64,000 bases of DNA from Siderastrea radians (GCA_964017195.1 OZ024890.1:52865841-52929840), one strand, 5' to 3'; positions 1 to 16,238 are shown, counted from the first letter of the stretch. Notes: generated by a model from the letters alone, not told the origin. Translations and numbers: made by a program.

Positions 1-172
1 AAATGCATAACCTATAACTTAAAATAACAAATCTTAACCGTGACTTGATTCAGGACAAATCCTTCATCTGATGAGTTCTAAATAACACTGAGTAGTCATT
101 TTTATGCTAAGGAGTGTGTTCACGTCATTAACTACAAAGACATGTCGATGTGTAGACTTCACATGGGCTTAC

Positions 173-5307
<5,135 letters not shown>

Positions 5308-6120
5308 TGTACGGGATTTGCTAATAAAAATGCTCCCAAAAAGCCGGCGCGGCGTAAGATACAAAGAACGCTTCACGGCTGCCCTTTCACCACAAAATTT
5401 GATGAGGTCCTCTGTCACGAGACCCCTAATTTATATGTACATGTACCGGTTTATCAAGTTTCTGGCGGGTTTGCACGTCACTCGCTCACTCGACTCCGAA
5501 AATCGTTTTTTGATGGGCCATTTTCGAGACAATCACCCCTGGTTAAAATCAGGTGTTGATTTGTTCTGTGACGACATAAACGATAATCAGTCCACAGAAA
5601 TCTGGCTACAGTGGATATGCCATTTATTTTCACGCACATGTATCTATGTATCAATTTCTGTTTTCGTGAGACACGTAGGCGGCAGATCCAGTAGGTTTGT
5701 AGTTTGAGCAACAATTGAACAACAACAACAACGAAATACCAGTAATCCTGGTAAAACCGTTTTTTTTTCGTGTTTGTTTGTCACGCGCATTGGGGGATCG
5801 AGAAAGCCGTCTGTTTTTACATATATGGAGAACACGGTCACGCTGAAGTTCCTTTGCTTCGTCACGCAGTGTTTCTGCTGTGACTGTCACACAGTAACAA
5901 AAGTAACAGGGAGATCACAGCTACGTTTTGATTTACATTGCAAGGCCACAAATTGACAGAAACATTTAGCATTCCGTTCTAAGAAGGATCATATTTAATA
6001 ACTGAAAAGATGTCGTGAGGGTGTAATGAAAATCTCAATGTCAATGTCAATTATTCACCGAAGTGGGGGTAAATATTTACCACTGTTCACCGATACCAAG
6101 GTGAATAATTGTTTTAGTAT
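5308..6120. other. upstream region of the phospho-lyase gene
   Basis: It should contain the promoter and 5' UTR of the minus-strand phospho-lyase gene. An in-frame but ATG-less basic stretch extends upstream of the start to about 5424. No TATA box was evident, and no plus-strand gene was recognised opposite it. Confidence 0.4.
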
Positions 6121-6298
6121 ATACCAAACCAGTGGACGGCCAGCACCAAATAGTTCCTCTTTTCTGAGAAATGAGGGAAAACTCGCACGTGAAGTCCAGA
6201 AAAATGCCGAGAGGCGGAAGGTGAATAGCAGATGCTATCCCGAGTTTGAGTAGCCAATCGGGGCGCGCGATACCCTCCGCTATCCACTGGTTTGGTAT
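6121..6298. repeat. foldback/MITE-like element
   Basis: The ends are inverted repeats of about 15 bp (ATACCAAACCAGTGGA and its complement). There is no coding content. The target duplication is unclear. Confidence 0.6.
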
Positions 6299-6814
6299 TT
6301 GTTTCGATAAAAACTAGTGATTCGTTGATTAATAATTGATTGACTGCGAGAATCAGAACATGCACATGCTTTAGTTAATAAGTATACAGTATTTGATATT
6401 GATTGACACTGCAAGCAAAAAGTGATGCGAGTAAGGACTTGATTTAGTCGGATCGGAATTGTTGAGCTAGCCAGGATTATACGTACACGAACAGCTAACC
6501 AGGATTTATTAAGAAACGTCGCTAACTAGGATTAAGAAGCAAACATTGTAAACCAGGATCCAATTTAACCCGCCACAGAAGTAAGTGATAATTTACATAG
6601 AATTTGTACTATGGCATTGCGAGTTGTAATGTAAGTCAGGAGATTTAAGACGCGCTTATATTTTGGTTTTAGATCGAATAAATTATCTCAGAATCCGCAA
6701 CTGTAATCAACTACAAGAATCACCAAATAAATCAGGAGCAAGAATTATACGATATGTGGCTGGTTTTTACTGAGTAATCCGAGGGAACATTATTGTATAC
6801 TAAAATACATACAC

Positions 6815-7104
6815 CTTATTCGATGGTTTAACATATAATACGCACGGATATTTTACGAGTTGCGTAATACGAGCAATGAGCAAAATGTCGGCGCGTGTTA
6901 TATGTTAAACCATCGAATAAGAGATTTATTATTCCACTTGAAACAATCACGTCAAAATTTGGTTTTTCCAGTCCTTCGGCCAGAAAACCTGTGAAACCTG
7001 GATTTTGCAGCGCAATACATAATTTTAGTGTGTAATACTGTGGCATATTTTACGAGTTCTCTTGACCTTACATGGTGAAATGGCGCAAAAGTGGAATAAT
7101 AAAG
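6815..7104. repeat. two adjacent inverted-repeat units
   Basis: A first unit, 6815-6921, has arms of about 28 bp (CTTATTCGATGGTTTAACAT) with one or two mismatches. A second, 6925-7104, is bounded by a perfect 14-bp inverted repeat (TTTATTATTCCACT). Both are non-coding and resemble decayed MITEs. Confidence 0.65.
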
Positions 7105-7117
7105 TAATTTATACACT

Positions 7118-7402
7118 AGAACAGTTTTCAATTGAGTGTCGAATGTAAATCGCGTTTTGCTTTGGTTTTGCTTTACTTCACTCTGTGATTGGTTAAAAAA
7201 TCTCGCGCCACTTTCTCGACCAATCAGAAGTAAAACTCAAACCAATCCCGACTCGCTCGCACGCGTTTTCCCGCGCTTGGCGCCGGTTACTTGTATTTGC
7301 TTCGAGTTCTGATTGGTTCATTGGGTAATTTGTGTTTGTTGTGATTGGCTGGGGTAATTACTTTGGTTTTGGTTTTACGACACTCATTTGAAAAGCGCTC
7401 TA
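7118..7402. mobile_element. MITE-like element with GAGTGTCG ends
   Basis: The terminal regions are inverted copies containing TTTTCAA-TGAGTGTCG and an AAACCAAA tract. The middle holds repeated ATTGGTT and CCAATCA boxes. It is non-coding and about 285 bp long; the exact termini are uncertain. Confidence 0.55.
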
Positions 7403-8685
7403 TTAGGCCTGATACGAGGTATACCGGTACCCTCAAACATGAAACAATGCCACGCACAAGAAAAAACACAAACAAACAAACAGTCAGTCTACCCTTGTGG
7501 AGGGGGACATTGGGGTTTGCGGTAATGAGGTTTGGGGCAATTTTTCGTGCGGTATTTCGGTAATTTGAATTTTAAAGTGCGGTATTACGGTCTTATTGAG
7601 ACCTTCGGTTTGCGGTTTTGAAGCCTTTTTGTTGACGGTATTCGGTAAAAAGAAATGTTTTTCCCGGTATTCCTATTTCTGGTCATTTCTGAAGCAGCTT
7701 ATGCAGTTTGAGGCTTTCTGCGCGACTGAGAGCATTACGTGATGGCTAATGATTGTTTTTGTTTTATTGTATAACAAGAAAAGCCCAAGGGGCGTTAACC
7801 CCGCCGTTGTTCTCTCTCCCCTCGGGGTCCAAAATATATTACAGCCACGTAAGATACACGCTCAACGGGAAACGGGTTGGCTTTCAAAGTTCGCTAGCAC
7901 CTTCGTCCTTAATCTCGTCGAAGAGAAGTTAACTCCAATGAATTCCTTGTACTTTTCTACACCAATTAATTTAAGGGTTTTGGCGAAGCAAAGCAAAGCA
8001 AAACTGCCAAAAAACACTTGCATTTCACTGTTGAATATTTAACCTTGTTTGTTTACCAGGCTCGGGTCAAGTCAGGTGATCAAATCGGCACCTTTGAAAG
8101 CTTGCTAGCATCTTTGTCCTTGCTCTCGTCGAAGAAAACTTATGCCATTGTATCTCTAGTAAGTTTCTACACCGTCTTTCATGAACATTTTGGCGAATCG
8201 ATCCTAAACTACTGAAAAAATGTTTATGTTGACTGAAAGTTTGCAACGCGTATTTGTTTGGCCGAAGGAAGTCTGCGGCAAGTGACCCCCTCCCCCCCCC
8301 CCAAAAAAAAAGGAACGGAAAAACAAAACAAAAAAAAAACAAACAAAACAAAACAAAACAAAACGGGTATTACCAGACCCCGTCCTGATGGCGGGGTAAT
8401 TACATAGTTTTAAGAACCAATCAAAAGATGGCTCACTGTTCCGATCTTTGGTGACTATTGCTTGCTATAAGGACCAAAAACCGAACCAGACTAGAGCGCT
8501 TTGCTTGACTACAACGACCCAAAAATAAGTGTAACACTGGAGCTAAGTCTAGATTGTTTTTATTTATTGTAAGCAAATACGTTACTAAGTGTTCTTTCAT
8601 GTTAATTCGAAAGGATTTGACTTGAAATACTTATAAACATGCGAAAGGTTACTTAGAAGTTGAGGTAATTAATAATATTGAGAAA

Positions 8686-10004
8686 GGGACTGTGCAATAA
8701 TTACCTGGAGGGGGTTGGGAAATGGGTAAAATATGGCTCAAAATTAAGTCCCACCCCCTTCTCACTAAGTGGAAATTAACTTTAACCTCCCCTCACCTAC
8801 TGATAATATTAAGGTCAACCCCCCCTCATCCCCTGCTTCCTCCCCGCATTGGTTCCCTCATACCTAGTTTACGTGTGGGATGTCTTCCTCAGGCACAAAA
8901 AGTACTTCAAATGATTCTTCAACGTATGAGTTCTCTCCATTGGAATCACTTGACTCTGTATCGTCTTTCCACGCGCGTGGCTGACAACTCGTTTAGTAAA
9001 ATCAGCCATACTTCCGCTTATCTTGAGATCACGTCGCTTCAAGTACACTTTCAGCTGGTTGTTCGTAAGCGCTTCCACATCTTTTTCATTCTTCCAAGAA
9101 ATATTAGACGGAAGAGCGGTCCTTTCTCTTACTTTTTTTTTCGCCTTTGTATCCAAGAACTCAAAGTGCTCTACATAACTTTTACATGCAGTCTCGTCCA
9201 CGTTGAACTGGGACCAGAACTCTTGCAAAGACCTTTCTTCAGAGGAGGACAATTTTCCCTCGTTGAACAATTTCTTTTTCTGGACACTGAGGAGAAGTTT
9301 ATAAGCTTACTTTGCAAAGCATGTAATCAATTTGTTTATATTTACATAGATCAGTTTATTGCTATTCAAGTCAACAGTTGGGTTTTCCATTCTCTTTAAT
9401 TATAATACAATATAGGCTATCCTACATTGGCATCTTTCTCTTTCATTGATTAACATCATAGTGTCAGGGCCGTAGCCAGACTTTTCTGATAACCGGGGCA
9501 ATTGCGAAAGCGCCGAAGGCGCGAGCTTTTAGGGGGGTCTGGGGGCATGCTCAACTAGAAAATTTCGAAATCTAGACGCTCGGAAATGCCATTTTTAGCG
9601 TTTTCCTGGTGGTATTTTCCCCCAAACGTTATCAAAATTCAAACTAACTTTAACAGCATTCCTGGTGCCAATAAAGTAGAGCTGTTTTAATATATAACAG
9701 AGGCATTCCTTTCCTACTGCATGACAGATAGGAAAATATTAAATAATCAGCCAGTTCAGAGATCAAAGCACCTGGAGTTGATATTTCCCCAGGTTAATTC
9801 CAGTGTAAGCAAGTATAAATGTTTGAACTCTAATAGCTCTTCTACCACTTTTCCAGTTTGTGAAAAAGAGTGAAAAAAGTAATGCGCCCCCCTTGTATGT
9901 ATTAAATTTTACATCCAACCCCTCCTCTTTCTAGTTGTGATTTTCCCCTACGCCCCCCCTACTGGTTGCCCAACCCCCCCTCCAGGTAATTATTGCACAG
10001 TCCC
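8686..10004. mobile_element. nested 1.3-kb TIR element
   Basis: The ends share an inverted repeat of more than 25 bp beginning GGGACTGTGCAATAATTACC and continuing with a G-rich tract. It sits inside the larger element at 7498-10160 and carries a minus-strand SAP-like frame. A different transposon terminus (GCCGTAGCCAG and a following AGGGGGGTCTGGGGG) starts near 9466, so a third insertion is likely inside it. The target duplication was not recognised. Confidence 0.75.
8869..9270 (-). CDS. SAP-domain-like reading frame inside a transposon
   Basis: A 133-residue open frame. Residues about 65-103 fit a SAP DNA-binding fold: LTNNQLKVYLKRRDLKISGS followed by a second helix, ADFTKRVVSHA. The upstream part is acidic and basic with no further domain recognised. 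SAP domains bind AT-rich or scaffold DNA and occur in several transposon-encoded proteins, so it is more likely element-borne than a host gene. It may be a fragment of a longer spliced or decayed protein. No function is claimed beyond the SAP similarity. Confidence 0.4.
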   Translation of the reverse strand: MFNEGKLSSSEERSLQEFWSQFNVDETACKSYVEHFEFLDTKAKKKVRERTALPSNISWKNEKDVEALTNNQLKVYLKRRDLKISGSMADFTKRVVSHARGKTIQSQVIPMERTHTLKNHLKYFLCLRKTSHT

Positions 10005-10298
10005 TAACATGGCGAGATGCAGCTTATGGTAAAAAATAACTTGACGTTTCCAAATGCGGTTTCGGTATTCCATGGATTTTCCATGCGGTATTGCGGTTTT
10101 TGCCAATTTTCTGCGCGGTATTGTGGTTTTGAGTACCCCCCAATGCCCCCCTCCTTGTGAATTGAAATATGTTCAACGTTAACAGTCACTACGCTTGTAT
10201 TTGGAGGTTTTGTGGACCCTAGATAGAGTTTGTTAGCAGTCAAAATAACATGCTATCAGTGCTGTTTGACCCCAATCGAGTAACCGAGTCCGAGCATG

Positions 10299-11471
10299 CT
10301 ATAATCGCTCACATGCTTTTAACACCCCAGTTGTATAGCAATCAACGGTTAACACCTCTTCTTTTAGCCAGTAATCTTTGCAGGCCAACATTGGTAGAAG
10401 ATTTCATCAAGAGATTAGTGTTAACAAAGGAACAAAAAAATTGACGCCTTGGAGTTTCTTGGTGCCTCTTTTGCTACTCCGTACTTTCGTTACCCTGATA
10501 TGGGGAGAGCATTTGAATACATCAGTAAAACGTGGCATGGAAGAAAGGTTTCAAGACCCTTCACATCCTGTGTTAAAGCAACCAATGGAACCTGTTGAAG
10601 CTTATCAGAACAGAAGTGTCAAACTCTGGAGGAACTTGCTCAGATAGAAGGTGATGTGGATGCCATTATCATAGAGAGCCTTATTATAGCAGAGAGAATC
10701 CTTGGCTCAGGCAACACAGGACTTCTCCTTCGAATAGGATCTACTGGTGTTGACTAGTAACGTTCTGGAAATTTTATAAATTTGTATAGGCACGTAACAA
10801 AGATGAAACAGCACCATAATCAATCAGCCCTCAGCCTCAAAACTATAGGATGTCTAAATTGAGCGCCTTTTGACATGACTGAACGCAACTTTCGGCAAGA
10901 ACGTCATGCTAGCCCACGTATAAGGCACTAATAACATTACAATCCTATATGAATGTATATACCAACTGATCAACGCACCTACCTCCACTAACACACACTT
11001 TCCTTCACTTGTACTCACTTTCCTTCATTTGTACTCACTTTCCTTCATTTGTACTCACTTCCCTTCACTTGTACTCACTTACCTTCACATTAGTGCCTTA
11101 TATGTGGGCTAGCATGACGTTCTTGTGTCTGTGCAAATCTCCTCGATGATGATGGAAATACATTGTTACACCTGGCAGTTGATGGCCAGCAACTAATGGT
11201 CAAGTTTTTCTTCTTTCACGTGAATCCTTTTCCATTTTCATTTCCATGCACCAAGACAGTGAAGCTTCTTTTGGAGATGGGTTTCGACGTTAATGCTGTC
11301 AACAGCAATGGTAATACTCCTCTACACAGAGATGTAACTTTTCAACCCAGCAATAACAATATCCATCTTATGACTGACACGTTGGAGGTTTTGTTTGATG
11401 AAGGTGCTCATCATGATTTTGTCAACAATGATGGTAAAACAGCCATGGACATGATGATGAGGCCTGCTACC
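10299..11471 (+). pseudogene. decayed partial copy of the fem-1-like gene
   Basis: It aligns by eye with two parts of the fem-1-like gene at 13826-16238: 10299-10896 matches about 14910-15548 and 11135-11471 matches about 15765-16115. The copy has a stop in the segment equivalent to residues around DLTKEQR, several frameshifts, and deletions of the stretch equivalent to 15549-15764 and of the 3' coding end. It is interrupted by a 228-bp inverted-repeat element and followed by a foldback. ERFQDPSHPVLKQP and MGFDVNAVNSNGNTPLHR are still readable. It is non-functional. Confidence 0.88.
10897..11124. mobile_element. 228-bp inverted-repeat element with internal tandem repeat
   Basis: Arms of about 37 bp start AAGAACGTCATGCTAGCCCA. 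The centre has about five copies of a 20-bp unit (CACTTTCCTTCATTTGTACT-like). It interrupts the fem-1-like pseudogene. Confidence 0.8.
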
Positions 11472-11474
11472 CTG

Positions 11475-11606
11475 CTAGCAGAGGTTTTTTTATCTTGCCG
11501 CTTCTTGTTCGTGGTCTTTTTACGGTTGTCTTTACCGTTGTTGTTTTCTTCCACAGCCGTAAGAAGACTACGAAAAAGAAGCGGCAAGATAAAAAACCTC
11601 TGCTAG
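11475..11606. repeat. 132-bp foldback element
   Basis: Arms of about 30 bp start CTAGCAGAGGTTTTTTATCT, with a partly self-complementary middle. It replaces the 3' coding end of the fem-1-like pseudogene. Confidence 0.75.
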
Positions 11607-11607
11607 A

Positions 11608-11830
11608 CAGTGCACAAAAAAATTTACGAGTCACTGGATTTTAGATCTATGTAGGCTAGCAGAGAAACAAAATGTCGTTTGCTGTTTTGAAGCCTACAAA
11701 AATCTGAAAAATAAATCAAAATATTGGTACAAAGGATCTTGTAGGTCTCCATGAGGCTTTGAACAGTGCACACAAAATTTATGAGTCACTGGATTTTAGA
11801 TCTACATACCAGAGGAACAAAAGGGTACCT
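11608..11830 (+). repeat. duplicated fem-1-like downstream segment (one and a half copies)
   Basis: 11608-11760 and, in part, 11761-11830 repeat the sequence at about 16845-16993 downstream of the intact fem-1-like frame (shared blocks ATGAGTCACTGGATTTTAGA and GTAGGTCTCCATGAGGCTT). The gene copy therefore carried 3' flanking sequence with it, so it arose by DNA-level duplication rather than retroposition of coding sequence alone. Confidence 0.8.
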
Positions 11831-12193
11831 GATACGCCCAACTTGTACCACCAGTTTGTAAGGGCCCGTCTTTGATAAAACACAGGTTTTCTTGTTTCTA
11901 ATTTGTTTTACGTCATGTGTATCTGATAAAACGTTAATTAATCCCGAGAAATTTCGGACAAAAATTCTTCTTAAATAAGTTTGAAACTGGTCAGCCGTCT
12001 CCTCTACCTATCCACAGGGACGCGAAAATTTTTCAGAGCTCGACATAGATTTTTTTCAAAATTGTAGACTTATTACTGGCACGTTTCAGCACACGCTAAC
12101 TGGCTAGATTTCATTTGAACACGTTTTTTTACAGGCCAGTGGGTGGCTGTGTATACGATCGATACATGCAGTAGGCATGCTTCATGCTTCCAC

Positions 12194-12475
12194 GCGCGGT
12201 GGTGTAGTGGTAAGCGCGTTCGACTTCAGATCTGACGGTCGGTGGTTCGACGCCCAGTCGCTGCCATCGTGGTGTTTTCCATCGTCTCTCCCCATAGACC
12301 CAGGTTTATAAATGGTACCGGCGACATACCGCTCGGGGTGGGATGCGATGGACTAGCATCTCATCCAGGGGAGGTATAGCAATACTCTCAGTTGCTTCAT
12401 GCTATATAAACCGGGTTAAGTTCCGGCTTGTGTGGGCCACTTTGGCTTGTGAGACACTTTTCCCTTACTTTACCT
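12194..12475 (+). mobile_element. tRNA-derived SINE
   Basis: The head (12194-12265) resembles a tRNA, with an A-box-like stretch (TGGTGTAGTGGTAAGCGCG) and a B-box-like stretch (GGTGGTTCGACGCC). A non-tRNA body follows (CCAGGTTTATAAATGGTACC region, then TGTGGGCCACTTTGGC). The B box departs from GGTTCGANTCC and no cloverleaf closes, so this is a SINE and not a tRNA gene. Confidence 0.75.
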
Positions 12476-12780
12476 ATCGAACGACAGTGGGGAGATTGCG
12501 GCCAAGCGCGATATCTCCATGAGCTCAACGGGTGACGTCACATTTCATTACGTGCTGAGGTTAAATATCGATAATCCAGTTCAGTTATCGAACGAAAAAT
12601 ACCATGTGGCACTAAATTTTTGTGTTTTTTTCGCGATCCGCAAAAATAAGTTCTCATGCACAAAATAAAATTACCGCAAAAATTTACTCCACAGTAGAAG
12701 TTATGTACAAAAATGCTGGTTTGAAGGAGAAAATGCCATAGATAACTCAGTGGATAATACATCAAGTAGTACCCTAGTTA

Positions 12781-13545
12781 TTGTCAACAAAAACAATAAC
12801 CTTTATTTGCATGACTATAATTATTTACAGTATTGCAAAAGGTACGTAAAAACAAGAACAAAAAGAAAAAGAAATAATAATTATTATGATATTAATAACA
12901 GATAATCAAGTGACATCATTCTTAGATGACAGGATACTGTCACGCAAATTATTCAATAATGAAATATAATTCGTCAATCGTAAATATCTTCGGAATTCAT
13001 CAGTTTAATCACCAGGTCCGAGTAAGACAGCTGCTGAAAATTATGGAGATGACTTTGTATTTGAGGGAAAAATTCATTTAAGTTTGAAATATTTCGGGCA
13101 ATAGCAGAGGAAGTGAATTTCATCTTCAATTTCATTGGAGTCACAAACTGGACATAACCTTTTGTCGTGAGGAGTTTGGTTATATCTTCCAGTTTCGATC
13201 ATAAGTTTATGATTGCTTAAGGCCCAGTAATACGGGCAACATTTTCTTGCAACTTGTCGTGCAACAGTGTTGCCGTTGCAAGTTGAGATTGTTTGTTGCG
13301 CGTATTACCACCTTCTCGCGCAACAAATTTTCATGTCGCTTTTACTTTCTGCAACACAAAAATTTGTTGCGCGAGAAGGTGGTAATACGCGCAACAAACA
13401 ATCTCAACTTGCAACGCAACATTGTTGCGCGACAAGTTGCACGAAAATGTTGCCCGTATTACTGGGCCTTTACGCGTAATTTTACCAAAGCCTTTCTACT
13501 GACGATCCATTGTAACGTAGTAGAGTGACATTCCCATGTTGTTTT
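12781..13545 (-). pseudogene. 3' end of a non-LTR retrotransposon (LINE)
   Basis: On the minus strand the frame reads KALVKLRV, is broken by the 13220-13469 insertion, and resumes as SNHKLMIETGRY. It then shows CPVCDSNEIEDEIHFLCYC, the Cys/His cluster seen at the C-terminus of many LINE polyproteins. A stop follows and the rest is decayed. No reverse transcriptase core remains, so the clade cannot be set. Confidence 0.8.
13220..13469. mobile_element. 250-bp long-arm foldback element, TTA target duplication
   Basis: Arms of about 110 bp start AGGCCCAGTAATACGGGCAA and are near-perfect inverted copies rich in TTGTTGCG. It is flanked by TTA at 13217-13219 and 13470-13472. Removing one TTA and the element rejoins the LINE frame (..LRV-SNHK..), which confirms the boundaries. 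The 3-bp TTA duplication fits the PIF/Harbinger group. Confidence 0.88.
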
Positions 13546-13825
13546 ATCTGCATTTCGATTGCATGTGCTCAAATAAAAAAACGAAAATGTTATCAGTCGC
13601 AAAAATTAGTTCCCGCAAACCGCAAAAAATCGCCAACCCGCAAAATTTAACTCCCGCAAAAATTTAGTACCACATGGTATGCATATCCAACATGAAAACG
13701 AGGCGTAATTAACACTCAATACCGAAAGCAACAGAGACTTCATTCAGCTGTTCCTTACTGCAAATACGTTTAAACGCTCGGTTTATGGGAATTGACGAGG
13801 TTGTTTGTCCTTGTTGCTGTACGGA

Positions 13826-16238
13826 ATGCAGTGGAAATTTCCTGAAGATCCAACAAGAGAAGTCTTAGTTAAAGCAGCTAAGTCTGGAGATGCTGATTTA
13901 CTTAGGGAAGTTCTTCAGCAGATGAACAGCAGCGAAAGAACTTCCGCTTTACAAACGAAGACAATCTGCCACTCTAATCAGGGACATGCTGATATCAGGT
14001 ACACATTCAAACCATCTCCGTTGATAGCACAGGTAACCAAAGCGTAATATGAGAGTTTGTATGGAGCTGAAATTCAATCGAAAATAATCGGCGGTTTTCC
14101 GCCGAAAATACATTAAAATCAAAGACTGTCTTTAGTACGTGACATGCCGTCGCGTCGACCGTTAAGCAGAAAATCGCCCAAAACGGCCTCCGGAAGCTCG
14201 GAAAAGCGATAAAAACACAGCAAACACACAACAGGTAAGGTTTTTTAAACTTTCTTTTGATTTTAATGTATTTTCGGCGGAAAACCGCCGATTATTTTCG
14301 ATCGAATTTCAGCTCCATACAAACTCTCATATTACGCTTTGGTTACCTGTGTTGATAGTTGCAGCTGAAAATGGAAACCTTGACTGCGTGAAAGTACTTC
14401 TGAAATACAACGCTGACATCGAAAATCGATGCAATGATGATGATCCTGATGGAAACACTCCTTTGTTCAGAGCTGCTTGTTCTAGAGGACATGTTAATGT
14501 TTTAAGATATTTGGTTGAAAATGGAGCTGACGTCAACGCACTTATGTATGAAAACCGTACCCCTCTGATGTTAGCAATCTTATGTGGCCACCTGAATGCA
14601 GCAACCTTCCTTATGGAACACGGAGCTGATGTGAATATTCATGATAACGATGGTAAAACTGCTGTTCACTATGTCGTTGACAAATTCAGTGACTCGCGTG
14701 ATGTTTTGAGCTGTTTGGTTAAACATGGAGCCGATGTCAATGTACTATCGAAAAACGTTACCCCTTTGATGTCAGCCAGTGCACGTGGTAAGGTGAATGC
14801 TGCGACGTTCCTCGTCGAACACGGAGCTAACGTTGATCTTCAAAGCAAACATGGTGATACAGCTCTTCATTATGCTGCTCGTCACCCCATACAAGGCACC
14901 CCTAAGATTGCTCGCATACTTTTAAGTCATGGAGCATCCCAGCTGTATAACAATGAACGGTTGACTCCTCTCCTTTTAGCCTGTAGCGGGCGCAGGAGTA
15001 AATTGGTGGAGAGTTTTATGAAGAGATTAGATTTAACAAAGGAACAAAGAATTGATGCCTTAGAGCTTCTTGGTGCCTCTCTTGTTACAGATGAGTTTAG
15101 GAGATTTGTAATAAGAAAAACGAAAATTACCGAGAGAGCATTTCATTACATAAAGCGTGGCATGGAAGAAAGGTTTCAAGACCCTTCACATCCTGTGTTA
15201 AAGCAACCAGTGGAACCTGTTGAAGCTTATCAGAACAGAAAAGAGAGTCAAACTCTTGAGGAACTTGCTCAGATAGAAGGTGATGTGGACGCCATTGTCA
15301 TGGAGAGCCTTGTTATTAGAGAGAGAATCCTTGGATCAGACAGCAGACAACATCTTTTTGAGGTAGAATCTTCACTAGGATCCATTGGTGTCAAGTATCA
15401 ACGTTCTGGAAATTTTGATATCTGTATAAAGTTGTATAGCCACGCAATAAAGATAGGGCAGCACCATAATCAGTCAACCCTCGGCCTCAAAGCTATAGGA
15501 TACCTAATTTGGGCGCTTTATGACATGATTGAACACAACATTCCTCCAAGACAAAACGTAGTACTTGAAGTACTTCAGAAAACAGTTCTTGAGATGAGGT
15601 TCACTAAAGAAAGAAAACTTGAAGCTGAATCGCTAAAGAAATTCCAGGAATCGGAATCTAAGTTGTTGTGTTATATGCTAAGAATTTTGCAAATCTTTGC
15701 TAAATTTGAACTTTGTGACGAGGATAAAAAGTCATCTATAACTATAATAATACAAAGGCTTCTCTGTGCAAATCTTCAAAATGATCACAGAAATACACTG
15801 CTTCATCTGGCAGCTGATGGGCAGGGACTAATGGTCAATTTTTTTCGCTTTGAATTGAAAAATCGTTTATTATTTGCATTTCCTTGTCCCAAGACAGTGA
15901 AGCTTCTTTTGCACATGGGTTTTGATGTTAATGCTGTCAACAGCAATGGTGATACTCCACTTCACAGAGCTGTAACTTTTCAACCCAGCAATGACAACAT
16001 CCATCTTTTGACCGAAATGCTGGAGGTTTTGCTTGATGGAGGTGTTCATCATGATTTTGTTAACAATGACGGTAAAACACCCATGGACATGGCTCAAACT
16101 GATGAAGCCTGCTGGATTCTTTCTGAGAGAAAAACACTGGAGTTAAAGTGCATTGCTGCTAAAGCTGTAAAAAAGTTTGGACTTCCATATGCTGGAGTGG
16201 TTCCCAAAAGTCTGGAAAAATACATTAGTATGCATTAA
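13826..16238 (+). pseudogene. fem-1-like ankyrin protein gene, frame split by a MITE
   Basis: FEM1 proteins are substrate receptors of CUL2-RING ubiquitin ligases that read C-terminal degrons. The frame runs 13826-14027 and 14359-16238. Together these are 2082 bases, exactly 694 codons including the stop, close to the usual FEM1 length. It has no real intron. Ankyrin repeats (NGADVN, HGADVN, GNTPL, TALHYAA) fill roughly residues 65-260; ERFQDPSHP and ESLVIRERILG mark the middle region; two more ankyrin repeats and LKCIAAKAVKKFG...SLEKYISMH close the protein as in FEM1A/B/C. The 324-bp MITE at 14028-14351 brings an in-frame stop (14045-14047), and I found no GT-AG pair that restores the frame. 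The right-hand frame has no ATG until 14543. The gene is probably broken in this haplotype; otherwise it is intact. Confidence 0.85.
14028..14351. mobile_element. 324-bp MITE (CACAGG ends, 7-bp duplication) in the fem-1-like frame
   Basis: Terminal arms start CACAGGTAACCAAAGCGTAA and are perfect for at least 48 bp; the inverted copy extends to about 90 bp with small differences. TTGATAG is duplicated at 14021-14027 and 14352-14358. The left end contains CAG|GTAACC, which looks like a splice donor, but its use does not give an in-frame product. The perfect arms suggest a recent insertion. Termini and duplication length match the element at 50107-51360. Confidence 0.92.

Larger units (their letters stand above)
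7498..10160. mobile_element. outer TIR element with GCGGTATT-type subterminal repeats
   Basis: Both ends carry an inverted GGAGGGGG(A/G)CATTGGGG block, and degenerate GCGGTATT/GCGGTTTT repeats lie just inside each end in the same orientation. It contains the nested element at 8686-10004 and an A-rich tract near 8300-8365. No transposase domain was recognised. Boundaries are good to within a few bases. Confidence 0.55.
12599..13680. mobile_element. 1082-bp TIR element (ATACCATGTGG ends)
   Basis: The inverted ends read ATACCATGTGG(C/T)ACTAAATTTTTG, and CGCAAAAATT-type subterminal repeats occur at both ends. It has captured or received a LINE fragment, which itself contains a foldback. It lies about 145 bp upstream of the fem-1-like start codon. 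Confidence 0.75.

Noticed and set aside
60..110. A hammerhead-like CTGATGAG motif
   Set aside because: No GAAA segment follows a stem at the required distance.
10970..11090. A CRISPR-like array of about 20-bp repeats
   Set aside because: The units are contiguous with no unique spacers and lie inside an inverted-repeat element of a eukaryotic genome.
11163..11606. A separate ankyrin protein gene
   Set aside because: It is the 3' part of the decayed fem-1-like copy and reads into a foldback element.
12194..12265. A functional tRNA gene (also at 51985-52046 and 63609-63671)
   Set aside because: A- and B-box-like parts are present but the arms do not close into a cloverleaf, and SINE-type bodies follow.
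14028..14351. The interval as a normal intron of the fem-1-like gene
   Set aside because: It has perfect terminal inverted repeats and a 7-bp target duplication, and GT-AG choices at its edges do not keep the frame, whereas precise removal does.
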